Of a stretch of DNA of 5,965 nt, positions 1 to 5,566 are shown piece by piece. The stretch comes from Betaproteobacteria bacterium UBA6910 (GTDB lineage Bacteria > Pseudomonadota > Gammaproteobacteria > Burkholderiales > UBA6910). The notes under the pieces were generated by a model. It had not been told where the DNA came from. It did no database searches and was given only the letters and a program-made list of their open reading frames with translations. Every line of letters starts with the position of its first letter. The stretch's first letter is position 1. The position numbers were made by a program, and so were the translations under genes. The stretch spans positions 1 to 5,965 of the forward strand of contig DKBC01000268.1 of NCBI GenBank assembly GCA_002451065.1. Reading direction: 5' to 3'.

Positions 1-196
1 GCCGAAATCCAGGGTGGTGCGGGGCTTCTCCTTCTTTGGCGCCAGCTTCGTCTATGTCATCTTCGAGGACGGCACCGACATCTACTGGGCCCGCTCCCGG
101 GTCCTGGAATACCTGAGCTCGGTGCCGTCCTCGAAGATGACATAGACGAAGCTGGCGCCAAAGAAGGAGAAGCCCCGCACCACCCTGGATTTCGGC
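1..196. repeat. Perfect 78-bp inverted repeat (foldback) inside cusA
   Basis: Bases 1-78 are the exact reverse complement of 119-196, with a 40-base spacer at 79-118. Both arms encode the same stretch of CusA, beginning around Pro77-Lys-Ser-Arg and ending at Phe-Glu-Asp-Gly-Thr. The plus-strand spacer continues the CusA frame naturally ([14 protein letters not shown]), while the minus-strand gene, which is intact from its start, derails into the reverse complement of that spacer. The left arm begins at base 1, so its full length is unknown. The pattern is what a strand-switch chimera at a contig end produces. A real inverted duplication is possible but less likely. Confidence 0.95.
2..118 (+). 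pseudogene. Internal cusA fragment on the opposite strand (foldback copy)
   Basis: Reading from base 2 on the plus strand gives 39 codons corresponding to CusA residues 77 to about 115, including the VRGFSFFG and [10 protein letters not shown] segments and then [12 protein letters not shown], all typical of heavy-metal RND pumps. There is no start codon in the window, and beyond 118 the frame enters the inverted arm and hits a stop within about nine codons. It is the true downstream continuation of the minus-strand cusA gene, flipped in orientation by the foldback. It should not be counted as a separate gene. Confidence 0.85.
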
Positions 197-423
197 ACCG
201 ATAGCATGGCCGTGGCCAGGGGATAGGTGACCTGGTCCTCCACCACTTGCGGAGCCTGCCCCGGATACTCGGTGTAGATGATGACCTGGGGGTCGGAGAG
301 ATCCGGCAGAGCGTCGAGGGGCGTGGTGAGGAGGGCGTACACTCCGGCGGCCGCCACAAACACGGTGGAGAGCAGCACCATGAACAGGTTGCGCGCCGAC
401 CAGTCGATGAGCCGGTTGAGCAT
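82..423 (-). CDS. cusA: CusA heavy-metal efflux RND pump, N-terminal part only
   Basis: This is the beginning of the inner-membrane RND proton antiporter that exports Cu(I)/Ag(I) through the CusCBA complex. Residues 1-102 read as a normal CusA N-terminus: [12 protein letters not shown] cytoplasmic start, a first membrane helix at about 14-34, then the periplasmic porter start with [11 protein letters not shown], the EYPGQAP segment and VRGFSFFG. The start at 423 is chosen because MLNRLIDW is the family's usual N-terminus; an in-frame ATG at 507 would overlap cusB and add unrelated residues. A weak AGGA lies about 13 bases upstream. Full-length family members are about 1,040 residues. Here the last 11 residues before the stop at 82-84 are the reverse complement of the gene's own continuation, so native coding ends at 119. 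The truncation is most likely an artefact of the window edge. Metal specificity is inferred from the neighbouring CusB and CusF. Confidence 0.92.
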   Translation of the reverse strand: MLNRLIDWSARNLFMVLLSTVFVAAAGVYALLTTPLDALPDLSDPQVIIYTEYPGQAPQVVEDQVTYPLATAMLSVPKSRVVRGFSFFGASFVYVIFEDGTELRYSRTRERAQ

Positions 424-463
424 GGCGGACTTTCGTTCCTGGGGAGGGTGCGCTGGCTGTCGG

Positions 464-2029
464 TCAATGGCCGGCGTGGCCGCCGCCGGGAGCGCCCTTG
501 CCGCCACCGGCTAGGGGGGTGATGCGGGTGACGATGAATTCCATGTCCTTGCCCTGCTCGATCTCGATCTCGATTTTCTGGCCGGGCTTGATCCCAGTCA
601 GCAGGGCCTGGTCCTTGACCTGGAAATCCATGGTCATGGCCGGCCAGTTGAGCGAGGCGATGGGACCGTGGTTCATGGTGAAGCTTCGGCCGCTGGGGTC
701 CACCGCCTCCACCGTGCCTTCCCCCTTGTGCGGCTTGGCCGAAGTCGAAATGGGCTTGCTGTCCGCGTCGGCTCCGGCGCCGAAGCCCGCAAGGGCGGCC
801 TTGAGATTGCTTTCGGCGTCGATCAGGAAATTCGCGCTTACCACTACCGGGTCGCCCTCGCGGATGCCCTCCAGGATTTCGACGAAGCCCTCGGCGCGCA
901 GGCCGGTCTTCACCTGCCGGGGCTCGAAGCGGCCGGGCCCGCGCTCCACCAGCACGACCTGTCGCTTGCCGCTATCGATCACCGCCGCGTCGGAAACAGC
1001 GAGGGCGCGACGGGCCGCGCCTCGAAGCTCCACGTTGCCGTACATGTCGGGTTTGAGCAGGCGCTGGGGATTCGGAAGCTCAATCCGCACCTGGCCGGTT
1101 CGGGTCTGGGGATTGAGGAAGGGGTAGATGAACGCCACTTTGCCCTCGAACACCCGGTCGGGATAGCTGTCGATAAGCACCCGCGCCGGTTCGCCTACCC
1201 GAATCAACGCAAGGTCCTGTTCGAACACGTCCGCCACCAGCCAAAGGACCGAAAGGTCGGCGATGCGGTAAAGCACCTCGCCGGGCATGAAGCGCATGCC
1301 CTCCACCGCTTTCTTTTCCATCACCACGCCGCTGGCCGGAGACTTCAAAGTGAGCAGGCGCTTGCCGCCCGGGTCGCGCTGGAGCTGCTCGAGCTGCTCC
1401 TCCGATATGTCCCAGTTGCGCAGGCGGGAGAGGGTGCTCTCAGCCAGTCGGCGCATTCCGGACTGGGCCTCCGGGTTTTCGTAGGGGATGGCGGCGAGGG
1501 CCTTTCTTGCGATGGCGTACTCCTGCTGGGCGGATACCAGCTCCGGGCTGTAGATCTCCATGAGGGGTTGCCCTCTGGCCACCGGCTCGCCGGTGGCATT
1601 GACGTGCAGCACCTCGATCCAGCCTTCGAACTTGGGGGCGAGCGTGTACTGGCGCCGTTCGTTGACCTGCAAAGTACCCACGGCCCGCACGGCGCGGGCC
1701 AGCTCCCGCACCGCGGCCGGTTCGGTCCTCACCCCCAACTTTTGAATGCGGTCGGGGCTGACCTTCACCGTGCCGTTTTCGCTCGCGGGTTCCTCGCCTT
1801 CGTAAACGGGAACGTAGTCCATGCCCATCTGGTCCTTCTTCGGCACCGCGGAGGTATCGGGAAGTCCCATGGGATTACGGTAGTAGAGGACTTTGCGCGC
1901 TTTCTTTTCTGCCTCCGGCGCAGCCGCCTCGTGGGCAGTCTGCTGCTTTTCCAAAGCAAGGAAGTAGCCGGCGGCAACGCCAGCCGCTGCCGCGACGATG
2001 ATGGCAATCGACAATGTGGCGGGTTTCAC
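464..2029 (-). CDS. cusB: CusB membrane-fusion protein with fused C-terminal CusF domain
   Basis: This 521-residue periplasmic adaptor links the RND pump to the outer-membrane channel and passes metal to CusA. Residues 7-26 form an N-terminal membrane anchor. Residues 48-76 are the heavy-metal-binding segment YYRNPMGLPDTS...QMGMDYVPVY; Met54, Met68 and Met70 match the Met-based Cu(I) site known from E. coli CusB. The barrel-sandwich, helical hairpin and beta-barrel parts follow (about 125-340), with typical KSPASGVV and LKPDMYGNVEL motifs. Residues 434-505 are a complete CusF fold with His454, Trp462, Met465 and Met467 in the CusF ligand spacing (8, 3, 2), followed by a Gly-rich tail ending GGGHAGH. 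Such C-terminal CusF fusions are known, for example in SilB of Cupriavidus. The start is GTG at 2027-2029, overlapping the TGA of cusC by four bases, which implies translational coupling. cusA follows 40 bases downstream. Confidence 0.95.
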   Translation of the reverse strand: MKPATLSIAIIVAAAAGVAAGYFLALEKQQTAHEAAAPEAEKKARKVLYYRNPMGLPDTSAVPKKDQMGMDYVPVYEGEEPASENGTVKVSPDRIQKLGVRTEPAAVRELARAVRAVGTLQVNERRQYTLAPKFEGWIEVLHVNATGEPVARGQPLMEIYSPELVSAQQEYAIARKALAAIPYENPEAQSGMRRLAESTLSRLRNWDISEEQLEQLQRDPGGKRLLTLKSPASGVVMEKKAVEGMRFMPGEVLYRIADLSVLWLVADVFEQDLALIRVGEPARVLIDSYPDRVFEGKVAFIYPFLNPQTRTGQVRIELPNPQRLLKPDMYGNVELRGAARRALAVSDAAVIDSGKRQVVLVERGPGRFEPRQVKTGLRAEGFVEILEGIREGDPVVVSANFLIDAESNLKAALAGFGAGADADSKPISTSAKPHKGEGTVEAVDPSGRSFTMNHGPIASLNWPAMTMDFQVKDQALLTGIKPGQKIEIEIEQGKDMEFIVTRITPLAGGGKGAPGGGHAGH

Positions 2030-3267
2030 AGGTTACCCCCGATCATGCGCTCGATTTGGGCCAGCCGGGATTCCTGCTCCACCTGCACCTTGAGCCGGTC
2101 GAGTCGCGCACGCTTCACCTGGCGCTCCGCCTCGAGCAGGGTCGCAAAATCCACATTGCCGTTTTCGTAGCCCACCAGGGCCGACTGGTAGTTGGCCGCC
2201 GCCTGGGGCAGCAGCGCTTCCAGGATCAGGAGTTCCTGACGGCGCGCCGCTTCCCACGTGGCCAAAGCCTGGTGCAGTTCATTCAACAGCCGGCTCGCGA
2301 CGGCCTCTTGGCGCGCCCGCGCGGCGTTGACCAAGGCGTCTGCCTCCCGCTCCTGGGAGCGGCGCGTTTCCTGCTGCAGCGGGATGTTGACGGAAACGCG
2401 CGCCTCCCAGGCGGCGAGGCGGTCGTCGGCCTGGATCGGCGACACACCCACCACGAAATCGGGATAGCGGTTCCGCTCCACCAGCCTGCGGTTCGCTTCC
2501 GAGCCCGCCACCCGGGCGCTCTGGGCGAACAGCAGCGGGTTGGTGGCCCGCAGGCGCTGCTCGAGCATTTCCATGTCAAGGTCCGCGAGGGGTGGTGCGG
2601 GTCGCAGGCTCCGGGGCTCGGTGAGAGGAGCCTCGGCGGGACGGTTGAGCAGGCTGTTGATGCGGCCTCGAATGTGCACAGCCTCGGTTTCTAGGGCGAT
2701 CAGCTCGCTCTTGATCACGGTCTGCTCCACCTGGGCCTTGATCACGTCCTGCTGGGGCGCGAGGCCGTTGGCGAAACGCACCTGGGCCACCCGCTCCAGG
2801 TCCAGCATCAGCGCGAAAATCTCCGTGTTGAGCCGCGTGGACTCCCGAATTTGGTAGTACTGGGCAAAGGCGGTCTTGATGCGCTCGTGAATTTCGGTGG
2901 CCGCCGCGCGCTCCTCACCCTGGGCGGCGCGGGCGCCGGATTCGGCGACCTCCGCGCGCAGGTCTCGCTTGCCCCAGAACGGAAGCGGCTGCGCGAAGGT
3001 GTACTTGACCGAGCCGACGCGATTTAGATCCCGGTCCATGTCCCGCAACTCGACCTCGAACATGGGATCGCCCAGTGCGCCCGCGGGCTGCACCCGCGCT
3101 TGGGCGGCTTCCCGCTCGTAGCGGGCGGCGATCAGGTCCGGGTTATGCAGATCCGCGTACTCGAGCAGCTCCCGGACCGTTCCGCCGATGGGGGCGGGCT
3201 GCTGCGCCTTCGCCGGCATTCCGGAGAGCAGCAGGAGGCATGTCAGCGCGGCGAGGGTGGGTTTCAT
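2026..3267 (-). CDS. cusC: CusC-like outer-membrane factor (TolC/OEP family)
   Basis: This 413-residue protein is the outer-membrane channel of the tripartite pump. Residues 1-21 are a Sec signal peptide with cleavage after AKA; there is no lipobox, unlike E. coli CusC, which is lipidated. Two OEP repeats of long helices follow at about 30-215 and 230-405. Recognisable family features are HNPDLIAARYE near residue 41, QPLPFWGKRDLR near 93, a second HNP-like ATNPLL segment, and ENGNVDFATLLEAER near the end. It is somewhat short for the family (about 420-460). No Shine-Dalgarno is visible before the ATG at 3265-3267; the copG stop lies only 21 bases upstream, so translation may depend on the preceding gene. 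Its TGA overlaps the cusB GTG. Naming as CusC rather than CzcC or SilC rests on the neighbours. Confidence 0.9.
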   Translation of the reverse strand: MKPTLAALTCLLLLSGMPAKAQQPAPIGGTVRELLEYADLHNPDLIAARYEREAAQARVQPAGALGDPMFEVELRDMDRDLNRVGSVKYTFAQPLPFWGKRDLRAEVAESGARAAQGEERAAATEIHERIKTAFAQYYQIRESTRLNTEIFALMLDLERVAQVRFANGLAPQQDVIKAQVEQTVIKSELIALETEAVHIRGRINSLLNRPAEAPLTEPRSLRPAPPLADLDMEMLEQRLRATNPLLFAQSARVAGSEANRRLVERNRYPDFVVGVSPIQADDRLAAWEARVSVNIPLQQETRRSQEREADALVNAARARQEAVASRLLNELHQALATWEAARRQELLILEALLPQAAANYQSALVGYENGNVDFATLLEAERQVKRARLDRLKVQVEQESRLAQIERMIGGNL

Positions 3268-3288
3268 GGCGCCGGCGCGGGGAGTGGC

Positions 3289-3744
3289 TCAGCGCTGCTC
3301 GTAGACCGTCACCCGCCCGGCCCGGTCGAAGGCGACAACGTCGTAGGGGTCCTTTCGCGCCCCCTGCTCCATGCCGGGGGAGCCGATGGGCATGCCCGGC
3401 ACCGAGAGTCCTCTGACCTTGGGGCGCTCGGCCAGGAGCCGGCGCACCACGTCGGCCGGGACGTGCCCCTCGATCACATAGCCCTCCACCACAGCGGTGT
3501 GGCAGGACGCGAGGTGCCGCGGCACGCCGTACTGCTGTTTGTAGGCGTCCATGTCGGCCACATCGCGTGCCGTCACCTGAAAGCCATTGGCCCTCAGGTG
3601 GTCGATCCACTTGCCGCAGCAGCCGCAGGTGGGGCTCTTGTAGACGGTAACTCCTGGTGTGGCGGATTCGGCCCTGGCAACGGCCAGGGGCAGGGCAGCC
3701 GAGGCCAGTCCGGCGAGCAGGATGCGACGACGATACGGGTTCAT
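3289..3744 (-). CDS. copG: DUF411 copper-binding protein, CopG-like
   Basis: This 151-residue exported protein has the DUF411 thioredoxin-like fold. Residues 1-25 are a signal peptide whose n-region YRRRILLAG resembles a twin-arginine signal, with likely cleavage after ARA. The family hallmark SPTCGCCGKW gives Cys40, Cys42 and Cys43. A conserved Cys81-His82 in the SCHTAVVEGYVIEGHVP block and the GLSVPGMPIGSPGME block (112-126) follow. CopG of Vibrio cholerae, a DUF411 member, is known to bind a cluster of copper ions through such cysteines; a redox role between Cu(I) and Cu(II) has been proposed for the family. The gene sits between the Spy-like gene (55 bases upstream) and cusC (21 bases downstream). 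It has a good AAGGAG site. The exact biochemical role here is inferred. Note that this name is unrelated to the plasmid repressor also called CopG. Confidence 0.9.
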   Translation of the reverse strand: MNPYRRRILLAGLASAALPLAVARAESATPGVTVYKSPTCGCCGKWIDHLRANGFQVTARDVADMDAYKQQYGVPRHLASCHTAVVEGYVIEGHVPADVVRRLLAERPKVRGLSVPGMPIGSPGMEQGARKDPYDVVAFDRAGRVTVYEQR

Positions 3745-3750
3745 GGCGTT

Positions 3751-3756
3751 CTCCTT
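3751..3756 (-). promoter_or_regulatory. Ribosome binding site of copG
   Basis: AAGGAG on the minus strand stands six bases before the ATG at 3742-3744, a good match and spacing that supports this start. Confidence 0.8.
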
Positions 3757-3799
3757 GCGTGGTTGCAGGCTGTGGCCCCTTCCGGCGCGGGGTTCACGG

Positions 3800-4432
3800 T
3801 TATTCGCTCTCCATCATCCACATGGGATGGTGGCGATGGAGCATGTCCTTCTGCTCCTTGGTGAGCACCGCCTCTATCTTGTCCTGGGCGTCCAGGGAGG
3901 CCTCCACCATCTGGCCCCTCAATTCCCCCAGCTTGCGATACTGGCCCACGATGGCGTTCCGGTCGCGCTTTTCCGCGAAATGCAGGTCCCGCAGCTTCAC
4001 CTGCTCCTCCATCATCTTGCCCCTGAACTCGTGGTGCTTGCGGCGCAGGTCGTCCTGAACTTTCAGGATCTGTTTCCTTTGGTCGTCGCTCAGGTTGAAA
4101 TGAGAGAGCGGTCCGGTGACGCCCAGGGGCACGCCGAGCATGCCGCCCCGGCCCAGGCCCCCCATCATGCCACCACCCACATGGCCCATCATGCCACCCG
4201 CCTGGCCGCCGCCCATGCCGCCCATCATGCCGCAGCCCATGCCGCCGCCAGCCGGGCCACCCCGGCCAAGGCCCCCCATCCCCGGGGGAGAGGCCGGCAT
4301 GGCCGGGGCTGGCGCATCCATCATGTGATGCCGGGACGGGTCCACGGGTGCACCGCCTTGCTGGGCCAGGGCTAAGGGAGCCACGAGCGTCAGGGCGATG
4401 GCGCCGCACAGAGGAATTGTTCTTGCCTTCAT
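3800..4432 (-). CDS. Spy/CpxP/ZraP-like periplasmic protein with Met/Gly/His-rich N-terminal region
   Basis: The 210-residue product has a Sec signal peptide (1-23, cleavage after ALA). A low-complexity region at about 34-100 is built of Gly and Met with some His and Arg (SRHHMMDA, then GMGCGMMGGMGGG and repeated GGMMGx units) and holds the only mature Cys, Cys67. The remainder (108-197) is an all-helical, charged domain with two LTxxQ-type motifs, NLSDDQ at 113-118 and VLTKEQ at 189-194, the signature of the CpxP/Spy family. The tail RHHPMWMMESE is again His/Met rich. Spy/CpxP proteins are periplasmic chaperones induced by envelope stress; ZraP-like members bind metals. The Met/His-rich extension suggests Cu(I) buffering, which is inference. 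A good AAAGGA site supports the start. It lies 18 bases after cusF. Confidence 0.88.
   Translation of the reverse strand: MKARTIPLCGAIALTLVAPLALAQQGGAPVDPSRHHMMDAPAPAMPASPPGMGGLGRGGPAGGGMGCGMMGGMGGGQAGGMMGHVGGGMMGGLGRGGMLGVPLGVTGPLSHFNLSDDQRKQILKVQDDLRRKHHEFRGKMMEEQVKLRDLHFAEKRDRNAIVGQYRKLGELRGQMVEASLDAQDKIEAVLTKEQKDMLHRHHPMWMMESE
4133..4282 (-). repeat. Low-complexity Gly/Met repeat coding segment
   Basis: The segment encodes residues 51-100 of the Spy-like protein. Short units reading GGMMG, GGM and GMG recur, so the DNA carries many near-copies of a cccatcatgcc-like motif on the plus strand. It is a coding repeat and a likely site of slippage, not a mobile element or CRISPR. Confidence 0.75.
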
Positions 4433-4440
4433 TTTTTCGG

Positions 4441-4446
4441 TCCTTT
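4441..4446 (-). promoter_or_regulatory. Ribosome binding site of the Spy-like gene
   Basis: AAAGGA on the minus strand, about eight bases before the ATG at 4430-4432, in the 18-base gap after the cusF stop. Confidence 0.75.
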
Positions 4447-4450
4447 CATA

Positions 4451-4789
4451 TCATTTCAGGGATTTGATCTCGGTTACCACAAATTTTCCCTCGCCCTCCT
4501 GGACGATGGAGATTTCAACCTTCTGCCCCGCCTCGATGCCCTTGAGGGCGGACTTGTCCTTCACCTGGAAGTCCATGGTCATGGGAGGCCAGTTGAGGCT
4601 CGGGATGGGACCATGGGTCATGTTGAAGGTGCCCGCCTTGGCGTCCACCTTGTTTACCGTTCCTTCACCTTTGTGGGGCGCGATGGCGCCTGCCGCGGAC
4701 TCGGCGCCTTGCCGAACCTGCGCCACCGGCGCAGTGGCCGCGAGGAACAGTAATGGCAGAGCAGCACCAATGACGTACTTCGGGGCCAT
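4451..4789 (-). CDS. cusF: CusF periplasmic Cu(I)/Ag(I) metallochaperone
   Basis: This 112-residue exported protein delivers Cu(I) or Ag(I) to CusB. A hydrophobic signal peptide occupies about residues 1-23. The CusF beta-barrel spans about 39-112, with the motif MTHGPIPSLNWPPMTMDF. His59, Trp67, Met70 and Met72 have exactly the spacing of the E. coli ligand set (His36, Trp44, Met47, Met49), where the tryptophan caps the metal by a cation-pi contact. The start at 4789 is preferred because AAGGAG lies seven bases upstream; an ATG two codons earlier (4795) is too close to that site. A much longer in-frame ORF to 5101 runs antisense-like through the cytochrome gene and is not real. By eye it is about 60% identical to the C-terminal domain of CusB. 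The gene lies 20 bases after the cytochrome gene and 18 before the Spy-like gene. Confidence 0.95.
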   Translation of the reverse strand: MAPKYVIGAALPLLFLAATAPVAQVRQGAESAAGAIAPHKGEGTVNKVDAKAGTFNMTHGPIPSLNWPPMTMDFQVKDKSALKGIEAGQKVEISIVQEGEGKFVVTEIKSLK

Positions 4790-4796
4790 GTTCATT

Positions 4797-4802
4797 CTCC
4801 TT
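4797..4802 (-). promoter_or_regulatory. Ribosome binding site that decides the cusF start
   Basis: AAGGAG on the minus strand lies seven bases before the ATG at 4787-4789 but only one base before the alternative ATG at 4793-4795, favouring the downstream start. Confidence 0.8.
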
Positions 4803-4809
4803 GCATGTG

Positions 4810-5283
4810 CTAACGGGCCAGCGCCTGGCTCTCGATCTGCAGCCAACGATCGTAGATCTCGTCGGACCACAGGGACTTGATGTAGGCGATGACATCGTCG
4901 ATCTGTTGAGGGGAAAGTTTGTTCTCCCAGGCCGGCATGTTTCCCATGCCGGCAGGGCTGCCTTTGGCGATCACCTTTCTCAGGACTACGGTTGGGTGAT
5001 GCCAGGCATGGGCGCTGTCGTCCAGGGGCGGCGGCGGATACTTGCCGTCCGGCCCCGGTTTGCGCCATTCGGGGGTCGCCACTCCGCGAATGCCATGGCA
5101 CTCCGCGCAGTGGGCGTTGTAGACGGCTTCTCCCCGGGCGACTTGCTCCGCGTCCTGGAGGCGCGACGGCTTCGAACCGGCAGTTGGCGCCGGTGCCGTC
5201 GCCTGCTGCCCTTGGTCGCCGCAGGCGCCGACAAGGAGCGCGAGGCTCAGGGCCATTACAGCCCTAATGCTGATGCGGGTCAT
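4810..5283 (-). CDS. Monohaem c-type cytochrome, predicted lipoprotein
   Basis: The 157-residue product starts with a lipoprotein signal peptide, with a lipobox LVGAC and lipidated Cys21, followed by a Gln/Ala/Pro-rich linker to about residue 42. A class I-type cytochrome c domain follows. The haem site is CAECH at 59-63 (Cys59, Cys62, His63), and the likely sixth ligand is Met116 in GNMPAWENKLS (Met113 is an alternative), followed by the usual C-terminal helix DDVIAYIKSLW. A Pro/His-rich insert (KYPPPPLDDSAHAWHH, 81-96) lies between. It should be an electron carrier tethered to the periplasmic face of a membrane; partner and direction are unknown. It lies 20 bases before cusF. No Shine-Dalgarno precedes its ATG at 5281-5283; instead the start overlaps the stop of a small ORF with a strong ribosome site, so it may be translated by coupling. 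Its presence in a Cus operon suggests a link to copper redox state, which is inference. Confidence 0.9.
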   Translation of the reverse strand: MTRISIRAVMALSLALLVGACGDQGQQATAPAPTAGSKPSRLQDAEQVARGEAVYNAHCAECHGIRGVATPEWRKPGPDGKYPPPPLDDSAHAWHHPTVVLRKVIAKGSPAGMGNMPAWENKLSPQQIDDVIAYIKSLWSDEIYDRWLQIESQALAR

Positions 5284-5390
5284 GGCTGATGTCGGCCGCG
5301 GGTTTTGTCATGGGCTCCAAGGGGCCTTCCGCACGGTCCGGTCCGGGCAAGCCAACGCCATGGGGGTTCCATCGATAACACGCGTCTCAT
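5280..5390 (-). CDS. Putative 36-residue leader ORF coupled to the cytochrome gene
   Basis: Starting at the ATG at 5388-5390 the minus strand encodes 36 residues, beginning MRRVLSMEPPWRWLARTG and ending GRHQP. Its TGA (5280-5282) sits inside the ATGA that starts the cytochrome gene, the classic arrangement for translational coupling. The Shine-Dalgarno upstream is the best in the window, whereas the cytochrome has none. The peptide is rich in Arg, Pro, Gly and Trp, has no signal peptide or membrane segment, and resembles no family I know. AGA, TTA and AGG codons are unlike the neighbouring genes, so it may act by being translated rather than as a functional protein. An alternative is that an indel has broken a longer reading frame, since the upstream frame of the cytochrome is closed by a stop about nine codons before its ATG. 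Confidence 0.55.
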   Translation of the reverse strand: MRRVLSMEPPWRWLARTGPCGRPLGAHDKTRGRHQP

Positions 5391-5395
5391 CCTTT

Positions 5396-5403
5396 ACCTC
5401 CTT
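5396..5403 (-). promoter_or_regulatory. Strong Shine-Dalgarno before the small ORF
   Basis: AAGGAGGT on the minus strand is a full match to the 16S anti-Shine-Dalgarno core, five bases before the ATG at 5388-5390. No other ORF begins at a suitable distance, so it marks the small ORF as translated and is probably the entry site for the cytochrome as well. Confidence 0.8.
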
Positions 5404-5566
5404 CAATTGTGACGGTTTGTGCCCGCCGAGGACGCGTCCGCGGCGATGCTGTCGGCCGCTGGGCGCCATCAATGCCATGGAATCCGCGCGTGATCGCGTA
5501 CGAATCGCCGGCTCGGGGAAACGCGCCGGGGCTCGAGCTTCCGGACGGACTCCGGGTGTCGCCAGT
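5404..5566. other. Intergenic region between the CopL-like gene and the small ORF
   Basis: No convincing gene is present on either strand. A transcription start for the cytochrome-cus genes could lie here, but I see no good -35/-10 pair. Present are a perfect palindrome GGACGCGTCC (5430-5439), two TTGTG copies exactly ten bases apart on the plus strand (5407-5411 and 5417-5421), and a short GC-rich hairpin CCGGA-N5-TCCGG (5541-5555) without a T-tract just after the CopL-like stop. None can be assigned a function. Confidence 0.5.

Noticed and set aside
668..2170. Long plus-strand ORF (500 codons) opposite cusB
   Set aside because: It mirrors the well-supported cusB coding strand in GC-rich DNA, and its product shows no domain, signal or family resemblance.
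2014..2694. Plus-strand ORF of 226 codons opposite cusC
   Set aside because: It lies wholly opposite a clear TolC-family gene and has no recognisable protein features.
3100..3864. Plus-strand ORF opposite copG and neighbouring genes
   Set aside because: A shadow of copG and its flanking gaps, with no recognisable domain.
4133..4282. Repeated cccatcatgcc-like units as a CRISPR or tandem non-coding repeat
   Set aside because: The units are irregular, lack constant spacers, and stay in frame within the Gly/Met-rich coding region.
4451..5101. Longer version of cusF starting at 5101
   Set aside because: The extension overlaps the cytochrome gene in another frame, is not family-like, and would remove the signal peptide from the N-terminus; the start at 4789 has a proper ribosome site.
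5249..5317. Short ORF starting at the ATG at 5309-5311 with a GGAG nearby
   Set aside because: It encodes only a few residues before a stop, runs into the cytochrome start in a third frame, and has no other support.
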